Part shown: piece after piece, positions 43,505 through 54,205 of the stretch
Layout: each line of letters starts with the position of its first letter
Position numbering within the stretch: the stretch's first letter is position 1
Assembly: GCF_021730395.1 (NCBI RefSeq)
Contig: NC_069378.1
Coordinates: 46,265,001 to 46,329,000 of the forward strand
Reading direction: 5' to 3'
Origin: Mercenaria mercenaria
Lineage: Eukaryota > Mollusca > Bivalvia > Venerida > Veneridae
Length of the DNA: 64,000 bases
Notes under the pieces: generated by a model
Database searches by the model: none
What the model saw: only the letters and a program-made list of their open reading frames with translations
Told to the model about the DNA's origin: nothing
Program-made: the position numbers and the translations under genes

Positions 43505-46246
43505 ATGAGTCAGTTAAGTACGTGCTCAACACGGTCTTCGATACCAGAAAGCTTGGTTGTCGACCAAGATGTAGAATTTATTTGTGAACTTGAGCAAGTC
43601 AATGATTTATACTTTTCAAATGTTCAGTCTTCGGACGAGCCACACTTTGGAGAAAATGTTGTTTTTGGTGACAGTGGTGAAGAGAATTATGATTCTGACG
43701 AGAATAATAGTAGTGATATTGAGTTACCTGAAGTGGGTATTTGTGAACGTGATATTGACATTAAGGAAAATAATGCAGTTAGCTAGTTTCAGGGAAAAGG
43801 CTGTGGTTTTCATAAAATTCATGGAAAACCTTGTAGTCAGGTAATTAACATTGATCAGGCTATTGAATATAGAATGCAGTGTAAGGAAATGACATCTAAT
43901 GAACTTGATTTAACAGTTAAAGTGCAACTGTCTGCCCACAGGAGAGATCTTACTCACTGGTCATCTGCTAGGAGCAAGAAACAGCAATTAATGGACAGAG
44001 AAAGGGTATCACAAGAATATTTTGTGTTTGGTGTAAAAGTGTGTAAAGAAACATTCATGTTTTGTCATGGTATAAGTAAGAATAAGCTGGCAAACATAGC
44101 TTCCTCACTTGATAAAAATGGACTTAAACATAGGACTCATAGAAATACAGGTAAAATGCCCAAGCATGCTTTGTCAGTAACTTACATTGAACAGATTGTA
44201 TGTTTTTTTGTCCAGCTATGCAAATGCTAATGGTTTGCCATTACCAGGTAGATTGCCAAATTACAGACAGCAAAGTGTTATACTGTTACCATCTGATCAG
44301 AGTAAAGCTGACATACATGCTCTTTATATAAAAGCAGCACAGCAAAATAGTTTCAGGTTAGTCAGTCAGCCTATCTGAATTCAAGAAAATATGGTTGCAA
44401 CAATTTCCACACATAGTTATTTGTAAACCAGCTACTGATCTTTCTGCTAAATGCCAAAAATATGCAAATGAAATCTCTAACAGTGGAAATTTAAGTTAGG
44501 AAGACAAAGAAAAACTTTTAAAGAATTACAGAACACACCTGAGTAAAGCCAAACGTCAGAGAGATTACTACAGGGAAAAATGTGAGGCTGCTAAATTGAA
44601 TTATTCAGTGATGATTCCAGAACAGAAACTGAGAGGTTTGTTTATTTATAATTTAATTAGATCTATTATTAAATCAAAAAATGAAAAAAAATCAAACTTA
44701 TCATGTTGACTTTTGATTAAGACATGTAATGAGATCACCAATCTTTCTAAATATCCTCTTTTTTGTGATTTGCAACAAAACTCAGAGAAAAAATACAGAA
44801 AACTAGCTAGAAAATTGGCTTTTCAATAAATTAATTGTAATACAGTGTGGTTTCTATACTGTTGATTTATAAGTAAAAATTGATATAATAAATGATTAAT
44901 ATAACCAAGTTTTATACCATAAATTACCTGCACTGACTTTCACATTTTGTTCACCAATGTGTAAAAGTGTAGGACATTGGTGTACAAAATTTAAAAAGTC
45001 AATGCAGGTAATATGTAAAAACCCAGGCATGTAAAAGTGTGCCCCTCAAACTATTCTTTAAGAAACATTATAACAATGGAACTTTAATCTATGCTTGTAA
45101 CTAGTCAGTACTACCATATTTTTCCAATTCATGCGCATGCTACATGAGTAACTTCAATTTCTTGTACAATATAATATACAATACATGTAACAAGTGAAGA
45201 TGAATATAAATATAGGTAAATTTGATTCAATTTTAATATATATGTTTTATTAATAAGGTCAGCCATCATGTTCATTGCCTCGAACACAGCAATACTCATT
45301 TGACTTTGCCCAGAAGCTATTTTATCCACACCATGCACAACAAGTTGGACCTCTGTATTTCAAAACTCCCAGGAAATGCCAGTGCTTTGGAGTGTGCTCA
45401 GAAGGAGCAGGTAATTCATAATATTATTTGCTCATATCACACTGTTGATTAATGTGTATTCTCTCCAGATTTCCATGTAACAAAATTAATCACATGACAT
45501 ACACAAAATTCATGTATGATTCTAGATATCAGAGATATATTGTCATTCTGTAAAGTATACAAAATTGTAAGTAACATTCACCTAGTATCAGATTAAAACA
45601 TGAATAGCACAGTAATATAATGACCAAGTAGTATAATATTATCATGTTATTATGAGGCTTTACTTGTCATTGTCTTCAAGTTTTTGGCATACTTTACACC
45701 AGGTACACAGGTGTTCTATCTTATTGACGAAGCAGAGTGCACTGGTAAAGGAGCTTACTGTGTGACCAGCTTACTGCACCATCATTTTCAGCACCATGGG
45801 TTTGGAGAGGAGCATGTGCAGTTGCAAATGGACAAATGTTCTGGACAAAACAAAAACAACACTGTATTGTGGTATGCAACTTTATTCATTGTTCATACAA
45901 AAGATATAAAAAAAATAACTCAGCTAGGGACTAAAAAGTTCTCCTATTTGGGAAGTGAGTAATTTTAGAATATACGTTTTATCAGGGTAGACAGTAGACA
46001 CAGATTTCATCATAGAATAAATGATTTTGTCATATCTGAGATGTATTAATTTTTCCTTTTCCATATATTCTGAAAATAAAGAAATGTACTATGCTGGCTT
46101 ATTTATGTTATTTTCAAAATGAAATTTCATTTAGGTATGGGCTATGGAGAACTATGTCTGGGCTTCACCAGACTGATAAGTTCTCACTCATGGAAGCTGG
46201 CCATACAAAGTTTAGTCCAGATTGGCACTTTGTAGTTTATTTAGGT
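43505..46246 (+). pseudogene. Decayed intron-bearing gene of the DUF7869-like (GQNKNN) family
   Basis: Exon 1 (43505-44635) gives an acidic N-terminus, then GKGCGFHKIHGKPC, FGVKVCKETFMFCHGIS, THRNTGKMPKH, YANANGLPLPG and LSEFKKIW. Exon 2 (45258-45410) has YSFDFAQKLFYP and KTPRKCQCFGVC. Exon 3 (45703-45871) has LIDEAECTGKGAYCV and MDKCSGQNKNN. Exon 4 (from 46135) has LWRTMSGLH and AGHTKFSPDW. Introns have GT...AG ends and keep the frame at all three junctions. Exon 1 has in-frame stops (43784, 44497), a frame change in the T run near 44211, and one at a GTCAGTCA duplication near 44361. The C-terminal part is not found; a MITE lies at 46411. The family occurs in many invertebrates and may be transposase-derived (Asp-Lys-Cys...GQNKNN resembles an RNase H-fold site); that is inference. 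Family name from memory. Confidence 0.72.
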
Positions 46247-46410
46247 ATTAGAACTTCAAAGCATTATACCAGTTTATATAATAAGACGACAAATTTATTC
46301 ATGTATATTCAGTTATGGTTACAGGCGGAAGTATGTGTGATAATATTTAAAGCAGCCTCTAAAGTCAGGAAAACTGAAATATATACAAAAGTGCGATACA
46401 CTTATAATAA

Positions 46411-46616
46411 ATGAGCCGTGCCATAAGAAAACCAACATAGTGGCTTTGCGACCAGCAGGGATCCAGACCAGCCTGCGCATCCGCGCAGTCTGGTCAGGAT
46501 CCATGCTGTTCGCTTTCAAAGCCTACTGCAATTAGAAAAACCGTTAGCGAACAGCATGGATCCTGACCAGACTGCGCGGATGCGCAGGCTGGTCTGGATC
46601 CATGCTGGTCGCAAAG
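46411..46616. mobile_element. Long palindromic MITE (gcgcagtctggtcaggatcc family), copy 2, right end truncated
   Basis: Starts ATGAGCCGTGCCATAAG and carries the same arms as 11899-12137 ('gaccagactgcgcggatgcg'). The right arm stops at 'gctggtcgcaaa', so roughly the last 30 bp are missing. It lies just after the last recognisable exon of the decayed gene. Confidence 0.88.
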
Positions 46617-46619
46617 CAA

Positions 46620-46884
46620 AGCAAAGTCTTTTTAGGCTAGCAAATAATTTCGTAAAATAAAAGCTTAACAATATTATTCCAGTTAACTGAGATACATTGC
46701 AAATTCTAATGCCAACAAATTGTTAGTTTCCACATGAATTTAAAAAAATAGATCATTATACCTGTTAATACATTTATATCGATTATTGTAATATATACAT
46801 ATAGAGAGGCCGGTATTACTCGATAGTCTACATATGTATTAATAATTCTATACTACGTGTTACACACACGGTCTGAAAATAATA
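46620..46884. other. No gene seen
   Basis: AT-rich spacer. Confidence 0.4.
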
Positions 46885-47020
46885 TTCTTTCACTTGCTGT
46901 AGGTGCAAATTGGAATTTCCGGCCTCGAGGGCAACTGTGTTTAGGAGGTAATGAGGCTCTGCCGAGTTACCGCGTAAACAGTTCCCCGAGAACCGTATAG
47001 TCCCAACTGCAGACACAACC
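46885..47020. mobile_element. Relative of the 140-bp MITE at 11759
   Basis: In reverse orientation it carries 'gaggctctgccgagttaccg', 'cgtaaacagtt' and ends 'aaccagtgaaat', matching 11759-11898. The arms have diverged. Confidence 0.65.
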
Positions 47021-47177
47021 AGTGAAATATTCAAGAAATAATAATAACAATTAAATCAATCGAACGGCTTATTTTTAGAACTATTTCTTATAGCAGCGAA
47101 TTTAGAATAAGCACGGGAAACCAACTTCCGTAAACAGGAAAGACGTCATGACGTTTCACACTGCGAACAAAAAAAGA

Positions 47178-47490
47178 GTTAATATACGGGAGTGTACGGG
47201 ATTCCGTATATTACCCATATACGGAAAGAAATTCAGGAAAACTAAAATACGGGCATGTACTATGAAATACGGAATTCTTGATATACGATACCCCGTATAT
47301 TATTGAAATACGAGAGTTTTTAAAAAGGGTTGTTCTGATCGTATACATTACCTTATATCTCCCGTGTATGTCTCGTGTACGGGAATAAATTTACCCGTAT
47401 ATTACGAAAACACGGTCGGGACATTTATTTCCCGTATATTATTCGTGTACAACCCCGTATATTTCCCATTGTGCCGGAAATACGGGATTC
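47178..47490. repeat. Cluster of CCCGTATATT / AATATACGGG motifs
   Basis: About a dozen copies of a core CCCGTATA(T/TT), in both orientations and at irregular spacing, fill 310 bp (for example 'gtatattacccatatacgg', 'cccgtatattacg', 'cccgtatattattcgtgtac', 'accccgtatatttcccat'). There is no single period, so it is not a simple satellite. Confidence 0.75.
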
Positions 47491-47639
47491 AGAAATGTAA
47501 ATAATTATACTTAAAAATGTTTTGCAAAAATATAAATGATAATGATCTGGTTATAAAAAGGTTAGAGCAATAATTGAAAGGAAAGTCTTTTCACCAAGTT
47601 TGGCTAGTTATATGACACTCTAAAAGATCCATAGGTTAA

Positions 47640-47880
47640 AGATACATTGCTGTCTTTATATACAATATAACAGAGCTTTTGAAAACCTATACATACAATG
47701 TCATATAACTTTTGACCTCTGTGTGTTACCTTGATATTGACGCGAGCCATCAAAATGTTGTCTCGATATGCTGAACATTAAATTTTGTGTCAAGTTTTCT
47801 TCGAAATGCTTGAAGTGGTTCAAAAGTTACAGAGCGGTTACATAAAAAACTGATGGACGGACGGACACCAGCCTCATAAC
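47640..47880. repeat. Dispersed repeat fragment
   Basis: 'tgcttgaagtggttcaaaag' + 'ttacagagcggttaca' followed by 'gatggacggacggacacc' is part of a common molluscan dispersed repeat. Confidence 0.6.
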
Positions 47881-48085
47881 ATTCCCTTCGTGCGCTTAAA
47901 AATCAACTACTTTGATTAATTCATCCGTTCAGCCACGTTTCGAACTTTCTACAATGTACAATGTATATTCCTTCGTGTTTTCAAAATTTCTACATTCAGT
48001 GTATACGGACAAGGAATCCAGTCCCGTTTTCTGCATAAGAATGAGTTGAATTTTCTAAATTTTTCATTCATATCCTATGTTAGAC

Positions 48086-49735
48086 CAGTGAGCGGTGGCA
48101 ATAGAAGCAGTACCAGTAGCGACAGATGCAGTACAAGCAGAATAAGTACCAATAGTAGCATTGAGCAGTAGAGTAGCAGCTATAAGAGTAACAATACCAG
48201 CAGTTACAGTGCCAGCAGTAGAAGCACCAGTCGTAGGAGTACCAGCAATAGCAACAGCAGCAGAAGAAGTACTAGGATAAGCAATGAGTAGAAGAAGTGC
48301 AAGAAGAAGAAGCAACAGTAGAAGTAGTACTAGCAGTAGCAGTGAGCAGAAGCAGTTGAAGAATTTCCAGCAGTACAAGTGAGCAGTAACAATCAACAGT
48401 AGCAATGAGCAGTAGCAATACCAGTACCAGCAGTATCGGCAGAAGAAATACCAGAAGTAGCAGTTTCAGCAGTGAGCAGTAGCAGTAAGCAGTAGCAGAA
48501 CCAACATTAGTAGAAGCCGTAGAAACTGAAACAACAATAGCAGTTGAATCGGTAGCAGCAGAAGTACTAGCAATAGCATTACAAGCAGTAGCAGTACAAG
48601 CAGCAATAGTACCAGCAGTAGATGTACCAGGAGAAGCAGAAGCAGCAGTAGCATTGAACGGTGGCAATAGTAGCAAAAGCAGCAGAAGCAGTAGCAGCAG
48701 TTGCAGTAGCAACAGAAGCAATGCCAGTAGTAGCAGCAAAAGAAGTACCAGCAGTAGCAGTAACAGCACTACCGGTACTAGCAGTAGCAGTGAGAAGAAG
48801 TGAGCAGATGTAGTAGCAGCAGAAGAAGTACCAGCAGTAGCAGTAGCAGCAGACTCGATGCCAGCAGTAGCAGTAACAGCAGTCGCGATACAAGTAGTAG
48901 CAGTGAGCAGTAGCAGTAAGCAGTAGCAAAACCAGCAGAAGTATTACCAGCAGTAACGGTAACAGCACTAGCAGTACCAACAATACTAATAAAAGCACCA
49001 GCAGAAGCAATAACAGCTGTAGCAGTAGCAGCAACAAAAGCAATACCAGCAGTAGCCATAGCGGCATAATCAGTAGCAGCAGCAAATACAATATCAGCAG
49101 TAGCAGTAGCAGTACCAACAATCAGCAGCAGTCGCAGCAAAAGAAATACTAGCAGTAGCAGTAGCAGTGAGAAGCAGCAGTATAAGCAGTAGAAGTACCA
49201 ATAGAAACAGTATCAGCAGAAGCAGATAGCAGAAGCAGTACCAGCAGTTTAAGTGAGCAGTAATGATCAGCAGTAGCAATGAGCAGTAGAAGTACTGGCA
49301 ATAGCAATACCAGCAACAGCAGTAAGCGGTAGCAGGAGTAGCAGCTGAAGCAATACCAGCAGTAGCGGTAGCAGTGAGCAGTAACAGTACCAACAGTAGG
49401 AATAGCAGCAGAAGCAGAACCAAACAAAATAAAGAAAAGACAACAGTAGAAACAGTGGCAGCAGAAGTAGTCCTAGCAGTAGCATTAACACTACCAGTAA
49501 CAGCAGTGAGCGCAGAAGCAGTAGTAGCAGAAGCAGCAGAAGCAGTAGCAGCAAAAGCAAAAGCATCATAGCAGTGAGTAGTAGCAGCAGAAGCAGTACC
49601 AGTAGTAACAGTTAGATTTATGCTGTTACTGCTTATGCTCACTGCTGTTATTTCTACTGCTACCGCGGCTTTTTCTTACTGCTTCTGATAGCTATGACTA
49701 CTGCTTATACTATCGTTGGTGCTAATGCTAATGCA
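48086..49735 (+). repeat. 1.6-kb degenerate AGC/AGT triplet tract with a terminal inversion
   Basis: Nearly every triplet in one register is AGC, AGT, AGA or a one-base variant ('agcagtagcagtagcagc'). From about 49618 to the end the strand switches to CTGCTA-type triplets, leaving an inverted tail of about 110 bp. Register-specific frames give poly-Ser, poly-Ala/Val or poly-Leu proteins of 100-180 residues; these are artefacts. No flanking exon signals are seen. Confidence 0.92.
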
Positions 49736-49739
49736 TCTG

Positions 49740-50090
49740 TCAAATAAAACTCTTTGGTATCACGTGAAAGACGTTGTTCAGTGTATTATAACTGCTAAGT
49801 TTCAGTCAGGTTACATGAGGAAGACAAGGTTTATTGACCTTTGTACTTTATATATAATACAGAAAATACACAGTATGTTTCGAACGTTGTAATTTGGTGT
49901 CTTTTGTTCAGTTGTTTTGTAAGATTTAAGCTGTGAACTTTTTGTAGGCATTTTTTTTCAAACCAATTAGATTGTTGTTGCCGACTTTTATATCAGCCCT
50001 TTTCCTCCTATGCTCAATATGGCTGAAAATGCTACACTGTGCCGAAAGGGCGGGTGGACCCTTATACAACTTACAAAAAAGTTCTAAGAA
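49740..50090. other. No gene seen
   Basis: AT-rich spacer between the triplet tract and a SINE. Confidence 0.4.
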
Positions 50091-50093
50091 GAA

Positions 50094-50405
50094 GCTTTAC
50101 TCGCTTAGCTCAGATCTACGGATCTCGGGGCCGTAAGGTCGAGCAATGGGCGAGGCGTAGGCTCTCCGTAACGATTTGATAAAGACACTGTGTCTAAAAT
50201 CATTAGTCCTCCACCTCTGATTCATGTGGGGAAGTTGTCAGTTACTTGCGGAGAACATGTTTGTACTGGCGGAGAACAGGTTTGTACTGGCGGAGAACAG
50301 GTTGGTACTGGTACAGAATCCAGGAACAGGATTAGGTTAACAGCCCACCGTTACATAACTGAAATACTGTTGAAAAACGGCATGAAACACAAAACAAACA
50401 AAACA
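50094..50405 (+). mobile_element. tRNA-derived SINE with an internal triplication
   Basis: The head has 'tcgcttagctcag' (A box). The body has 'ggagaacaggtttgtactgg' in three tandem variants of 21-22 bp (about 50248-50312). The 3' part is 'tgttgaaaaacggcatgaaa' with an A/C-rich tail. Same family as 12520-12726. Confidence 0.75.
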
Positions 50406-50409
50406 GCTT

Positions 50410-51779
50410 AGTTTTTACGGTTCCAGAAGACCATATTTCGTTCTAGAGCTTGAAGTATCAATCATGCGATGCAAGTTACGTTATTCAGCACTTTTCTGTC
50501 CATTTATTGCTATGTGAAACATTAAATCTACAAAGAGACAACCATACGGCCTAATTCCGATCTGTGCCACTAAAGAAGATTTCGACAGAGGATTCACGAA
50601 ATTTTGATAGAATGATGGTCTTTATTGTTAATATTTTCTTGTCAGCGGATATCGTTTATCTAAAGGTTTTGATAATTATTATAAGTTAAATAAATATTTG
50701 TGTGAAATAACTTTAAATGATTTACTAGATAGGAATTCACGTAAACATAACACATTTTTCATAATTGTTTTATTATACATCTTCGACAGGATGTTAAAAA
50801 CAGATCCCTTAAAAAGAATATTTAATATGCGTTAGAAGGAACCTTTTGGTAAGCTATATCTTGTCAGTCATATTTATTGAAGAAGACAAGATTTATGGCC
50901 TTTAGTACTTCTATGTAGTTTTACATATTCAGTCTCTGGTGTAATACATTTTTTTTGTAATTCGAATTATACGCCGTATTTACGTTTGTAATAAACCACT
51001 CGAAGTTGAAACTCTAGTTCTACATTTTATTATACACTAAAGCCTTAACTGTAACGAAAATATACAGCAATGGAGTAGAGTAATATATTTTTTTCTCACT
51101 TCATTGTGACAAGAACTTATCCTACATACTATATTTTTCTAACTTCATTTTCAATATAAAAATCAATCTTTTTTTCTACAGACAAAGCATTGAATAGCGA
51201 TATAATGAAAACACGTACTTTTATAAATAATTTTATAAAATATAATAATAATAATAATAACATTACTGTTATTCATGCAGTAAATGATGAATTGAGTAGT
51301 AACATACATGGTACAGTGTTTCAAATATATACTGAGAATACATGTAATATTTATAACTATAATAATAATTATACTGCTACTACTGATAATAATAATAATA
51401 ATTATCATTACTATTTTTATTATTACTATTATTATTATTATTTTACCACATTTATATAGCGCTCCTCTGATGCACCTGCACTCTTTCAAAGACACTTTTG
51501 AAATGATAGTATCTAAAACTTATGTCCACTAAAATATCATTTCAGTTCCACAAATACATTCTATGTCAAACTTGGTGAAAATGAGCACGTACGTAAAAAT
51601 CACGTTAACTGTGGAATAAAAGCTTTAACAAGTTCTCACGTACAGCCACATGCAATATCAATACATACACTTTTAAGCACTCGTGATTAGTTTAGTTATT
51701 ATGCATCCGATTCATTACTTATAAAATGTTAGAAAAAAAGTCATTTCTTAAATAGATCTATATAAGAGCACTCACTAGT
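50410..51779. other. No gene seen; AAT microsatellites
   Basis: (AAT)n-type repeats lie at 51242-51260 and 51361-51441. The frames of 74-110 residues here follow the microsatellite on both strands. Confidence 0.5.
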
Positions 51780-52535
51780 TTAACGAAATTTCATTTCAAC
51801 ACTTTTTAAACAGTAATAGCTATTTTTCCAGTCCCACCAGTTGATTCCGTTGCTATCTATTTTATCAGGAATATTAAAATACTGTCCATTGAGATTGGAA
51901 CGGTGACAATAGCCGTACCACCACGCACCATGCCGTTCTATTGCACAGTTAAAGTATATGGTGCCATCATTGTCTCTATCGGACGTTGTGAACTTCATTC
52001 CATTATGATACTTGAGGGAATCTCCAGCACTTCCACTGTATCCACTCACCTCCAGTTTGTACTTGTCTTCTTCCGGATGTACTTTGAACTTACTGTATTT
52101 AGCAAATGCCTTATTTCCGTTAAAATCTTCAATATCTATCCTCAGCTCATGATCTCCTGTTGCTGTAAGACTACTCAAATGTTCATTGCCTAGCCAAAAT
52201 TCACCAGTAATATCGCCAAATCCATTTTTATACTCGGTCCAGTTACGGTAGAAATCAATCTCACCACTTTGCCTTCTCTGGAAAACGAGCCAACCTCCAC
52301 CATCTGTGGTTTGGTCACAATAGATTTCGAGCCCCTGTCGTTGTTTATAGACACCAGATCGTAACATTCCGGCATTTTTGGTCTCTAAGCAATAATAATA
52401 TCCAAACAAGTGTTCAATACGAGCAAAAATTTGGCGAACAAGAAATTCAAGGTTTTCAACTTTTGCTTTGGTCTCAGCAATCTTCTGTCTTGTGTTACCT
52501 TCCATTATTTTTAATTCTTTAATAGTTGTTTGCAT
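51780..52535 (-). CDS. Fibrinogen-related protein: stalk end and complete fibrinogen C-terminal domain
   Basis: FReDs are secreted or membrane-bound lectin-like proteins, many of them immune recognition factors in molluscs. This frame (251 aa from ATG at 52535) has a short coiled stalk (1-40) and then a full domain (about 49-251): Cys49 and Cys73, GGGWLVFQRR at 80-89, NGFGDITGEFWLG at 104-116, the calcium site Ser185-Asp-Arg-Asp-Asn-Asp190, Cys197 and Cys210 of the calcium-side loop, GAWWYGYCHRSNLNGQY, and SVEMKFR at the end. All expected conserved residues that I checked are present. The whole domain is one exon, whereas many animal FReD genes split it. The signal anchor and most of the stalk lie upstream in other frames (see next entry). 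Confidence 0.93.
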   Translation of the reverse strand: MQTTIKELKIMEGNTRQKIAETKAKVENLEFLVRQIFARIEHLFGYYYCLETKNAGMLRSGVYKQRQGLEIYCDQTTDGGGWLVFQRRQSGEIDFYRNWTEYKNGFGDITGEFWLGNEHLSSLTATGDHELRIDIEDFNGNKAFAKYSKFKVHPEEDKYKLEVSGYSGSAGDSLKYHNGMKFTTSDRDNDGTIYFNCAIERHGAWWYGYCHRSNLNGQYFNIPDKIDSNGINWWDWKNSYYCLKSVEMKFR

Positions 52536-52575
52536 TCCTGTCCAACAAGTTTCGAGGTATTATTGATTGAATTTT

Positions 52576-52917
52576 CTAAGGTAGACTGAATCTCTTTAAT
52601 TGTAATTTCCATGTCGGTTCTGAGCACGCCATCTGATTCTTCAACCCTATGAGCTCATCGGTTTTGTTTAAATTCATTGTACAATAATATTCCATGTCAT
52701 GCTTAACTGCAGTGAGAACATTTTCAATATTCGGAATTTCCCTACGAATTCTTGCTTTTTCAGACTTTTCCTTGCGTAAAGAACAGTTAGAAGAGTAAAG
52801 TCCAAAAATCTGGAGAGAGATTAATGTCACGGTTGTAGCCACAGAAAATGGCATTGTTATAATCTTTTTGGCACACAACTGAAATTCAAATGATATGTTA
52901 TTATCAACCTTTTGCAT
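52576..52917 (-). CDS. N-terminal signal anchor and stalk of the same FReD gene
   Basis: From ATG at 52917 (MQKVDNN...): a hydrophobic segment (ITMPFSVATTVTLISLQIFG) after a Lys-Lys pair, then a charged, heptad-like stalk (RKEKSEKARIRREIPNIENV) with Cys residues. This suits a type II membrane anchor in front of the fibrinogen domain. This frame ends at 52576. The frame with stalk-like sequence from about 52650 to 52545 (DMEITIKEIQSTLEN) is a different one, and the fibrinogen frame is a third. Two single-base losses would explain it, so this is either a young pseudogene or assembly error. An alternative start is the Met of MPFSV (52854). Confidence 0.7.
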   Translation of the reverse strand: MQKVDNNISFEFQLCAKKIITMPFSVATTVTLISLQIFGLYSSNCSLRKEKSEKARIRREIPNIENVLTAVKHDMEYYCTMNLNKTDELIGLKNQMACSEPTWKLQLKRFSLP

Positions 52918-52959
52918 TTTTTTTTGTGAATCCGCAATGTAAACACCGAATACTAACAC

Positions 52960-53330
52960 TGGTCGTGATTTGATGAAATGTCTTAAATTCGTTATCTGAC
53001 TTATGTAAGTTAATTTGCTTAAAGGAAGTAAAAACTTAACAAAACTCTCTTACTTATAGAGGATATTACATGATTGTCTTTTCATATTGAATTTATTAGA
53101 CGAAATGAATAAATTAATAATATGCGAGACTCTGCCGAGCATTTAATCAATTTTATTCAACGATTTTAATAAATTTGATAAGGAAAGTCACAAATGAAAT
53201 ATTCTGTTTATCACATGTTAGCTTTTCCTGTCGAAACATCAAAAATTCTACTTTCTTTTACTTAATTAACAAATCAGTTTGACCAACGTCTCCTATACTA
53301 TAAATGACGTCGACGTCAAAGCTTTATTAC
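52960..53330. other. 5' flank of the FReD gene
   Basis: AT-rich; no clear promoter motif or upstream exon found by eye. Confidence 0.4.
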
Positions 53331-53333
53331 ATT

Positions 53334-54205
53334 ATATTCTGTCCATCCTAATTTTGGACCTCCGATAATTTATTTATATTGTATGCAAAATTGTAAAAAG
53401 TAGCATCGTGAATTCCAGAACGTTTATATCTCTAGGCATCCTTTTCATTAAAAAAATCTAAAATGAAGTTTAAAATCAAGATTTTATGACCCATAGACTT
53501 GCGCTGTAAATTGACGTGACGTCCATTTCAAGATGGCGGCGTCCATACAAACGTCATTTGGGGGTTTGCTCACAGTAAGTGACGTCTGATCAATTCATTG
53601 TTGAGAGACATGGATAATTAAAACAAACTTCGTCCAAAACTTGTAGGATTTTCCTGTACGGAAGGTCCTTAATTAACATTTTACTTCAAATTAAGCAGTA
53701 ATTGCCGTTTCAGATTTTCAGCATTTTTTTTTCTGAAAATGTGTGTGTACTTACTCGTTAGCATTGATGTAAAATAAATACATGTCTGAATTCAAGAGCG
53801 TATCATTGTTTCAGGTATCATAACAGAGGTGGGGACAGCAAAGATGCGCGCGACCCATTTAACTCATTTTCATTATGGGCTACTGTTGTTTACAATCGTA
53901 TCAAAGGTTCAGTTGATAACAAGTCTGTTAAAAGGTTGTTTTTAGCATGAATACATGTTTGTGTACTGACTGGTGTTTTCTATGTGCTCGCTATTTTTTG
54001 TGACCATCCAATCTAGGTAAAACATTATTCCTCAATGCTATTAATGATATAAAATACTCGTATAAACATATTTCAATTTGAGACAACGGCCAATATAAGG
54101 GACATTTTTTTTAATTCACAAAAACATGATTTATGTTCTTTGATCCCGTTCCATTTCTTCATATCAGTCCAAAGTTGAGGTCCAGAATTAGGTGGGACAG
54201 ACTAT
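53334..54205. mobile_element. Probable DNA element of about 870 bp with 28-bp TIRs
   Basis: The left end 'tattctgtccatcctaattt' + 'tggacctc' (53334-53364) pairs with the right end 'gaggtccagaattaggtggg' + 'acagactata' (54177-54205). TA occurs at both outer edges. The interior includes a G+C-richer patch around 53520-53600 ('caagatggcggcgtcc'). No transposase frame. Confidence 0.6.

Noticed and set aside
48064-49642. Overlapping frames of 92-182 residues on the minus strand (poly-Leu, Ala/Thr-rich)
   Set aside because: All are register reads of the AGC/AGT triplet tract; they overlap one another in several frames and have no domain or splice signals.
51163-51532. Asn-rich and Ile-rich frames of 74-110 residues
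   Set aside because: Reads of (AAT)n microsatellite in different frames.
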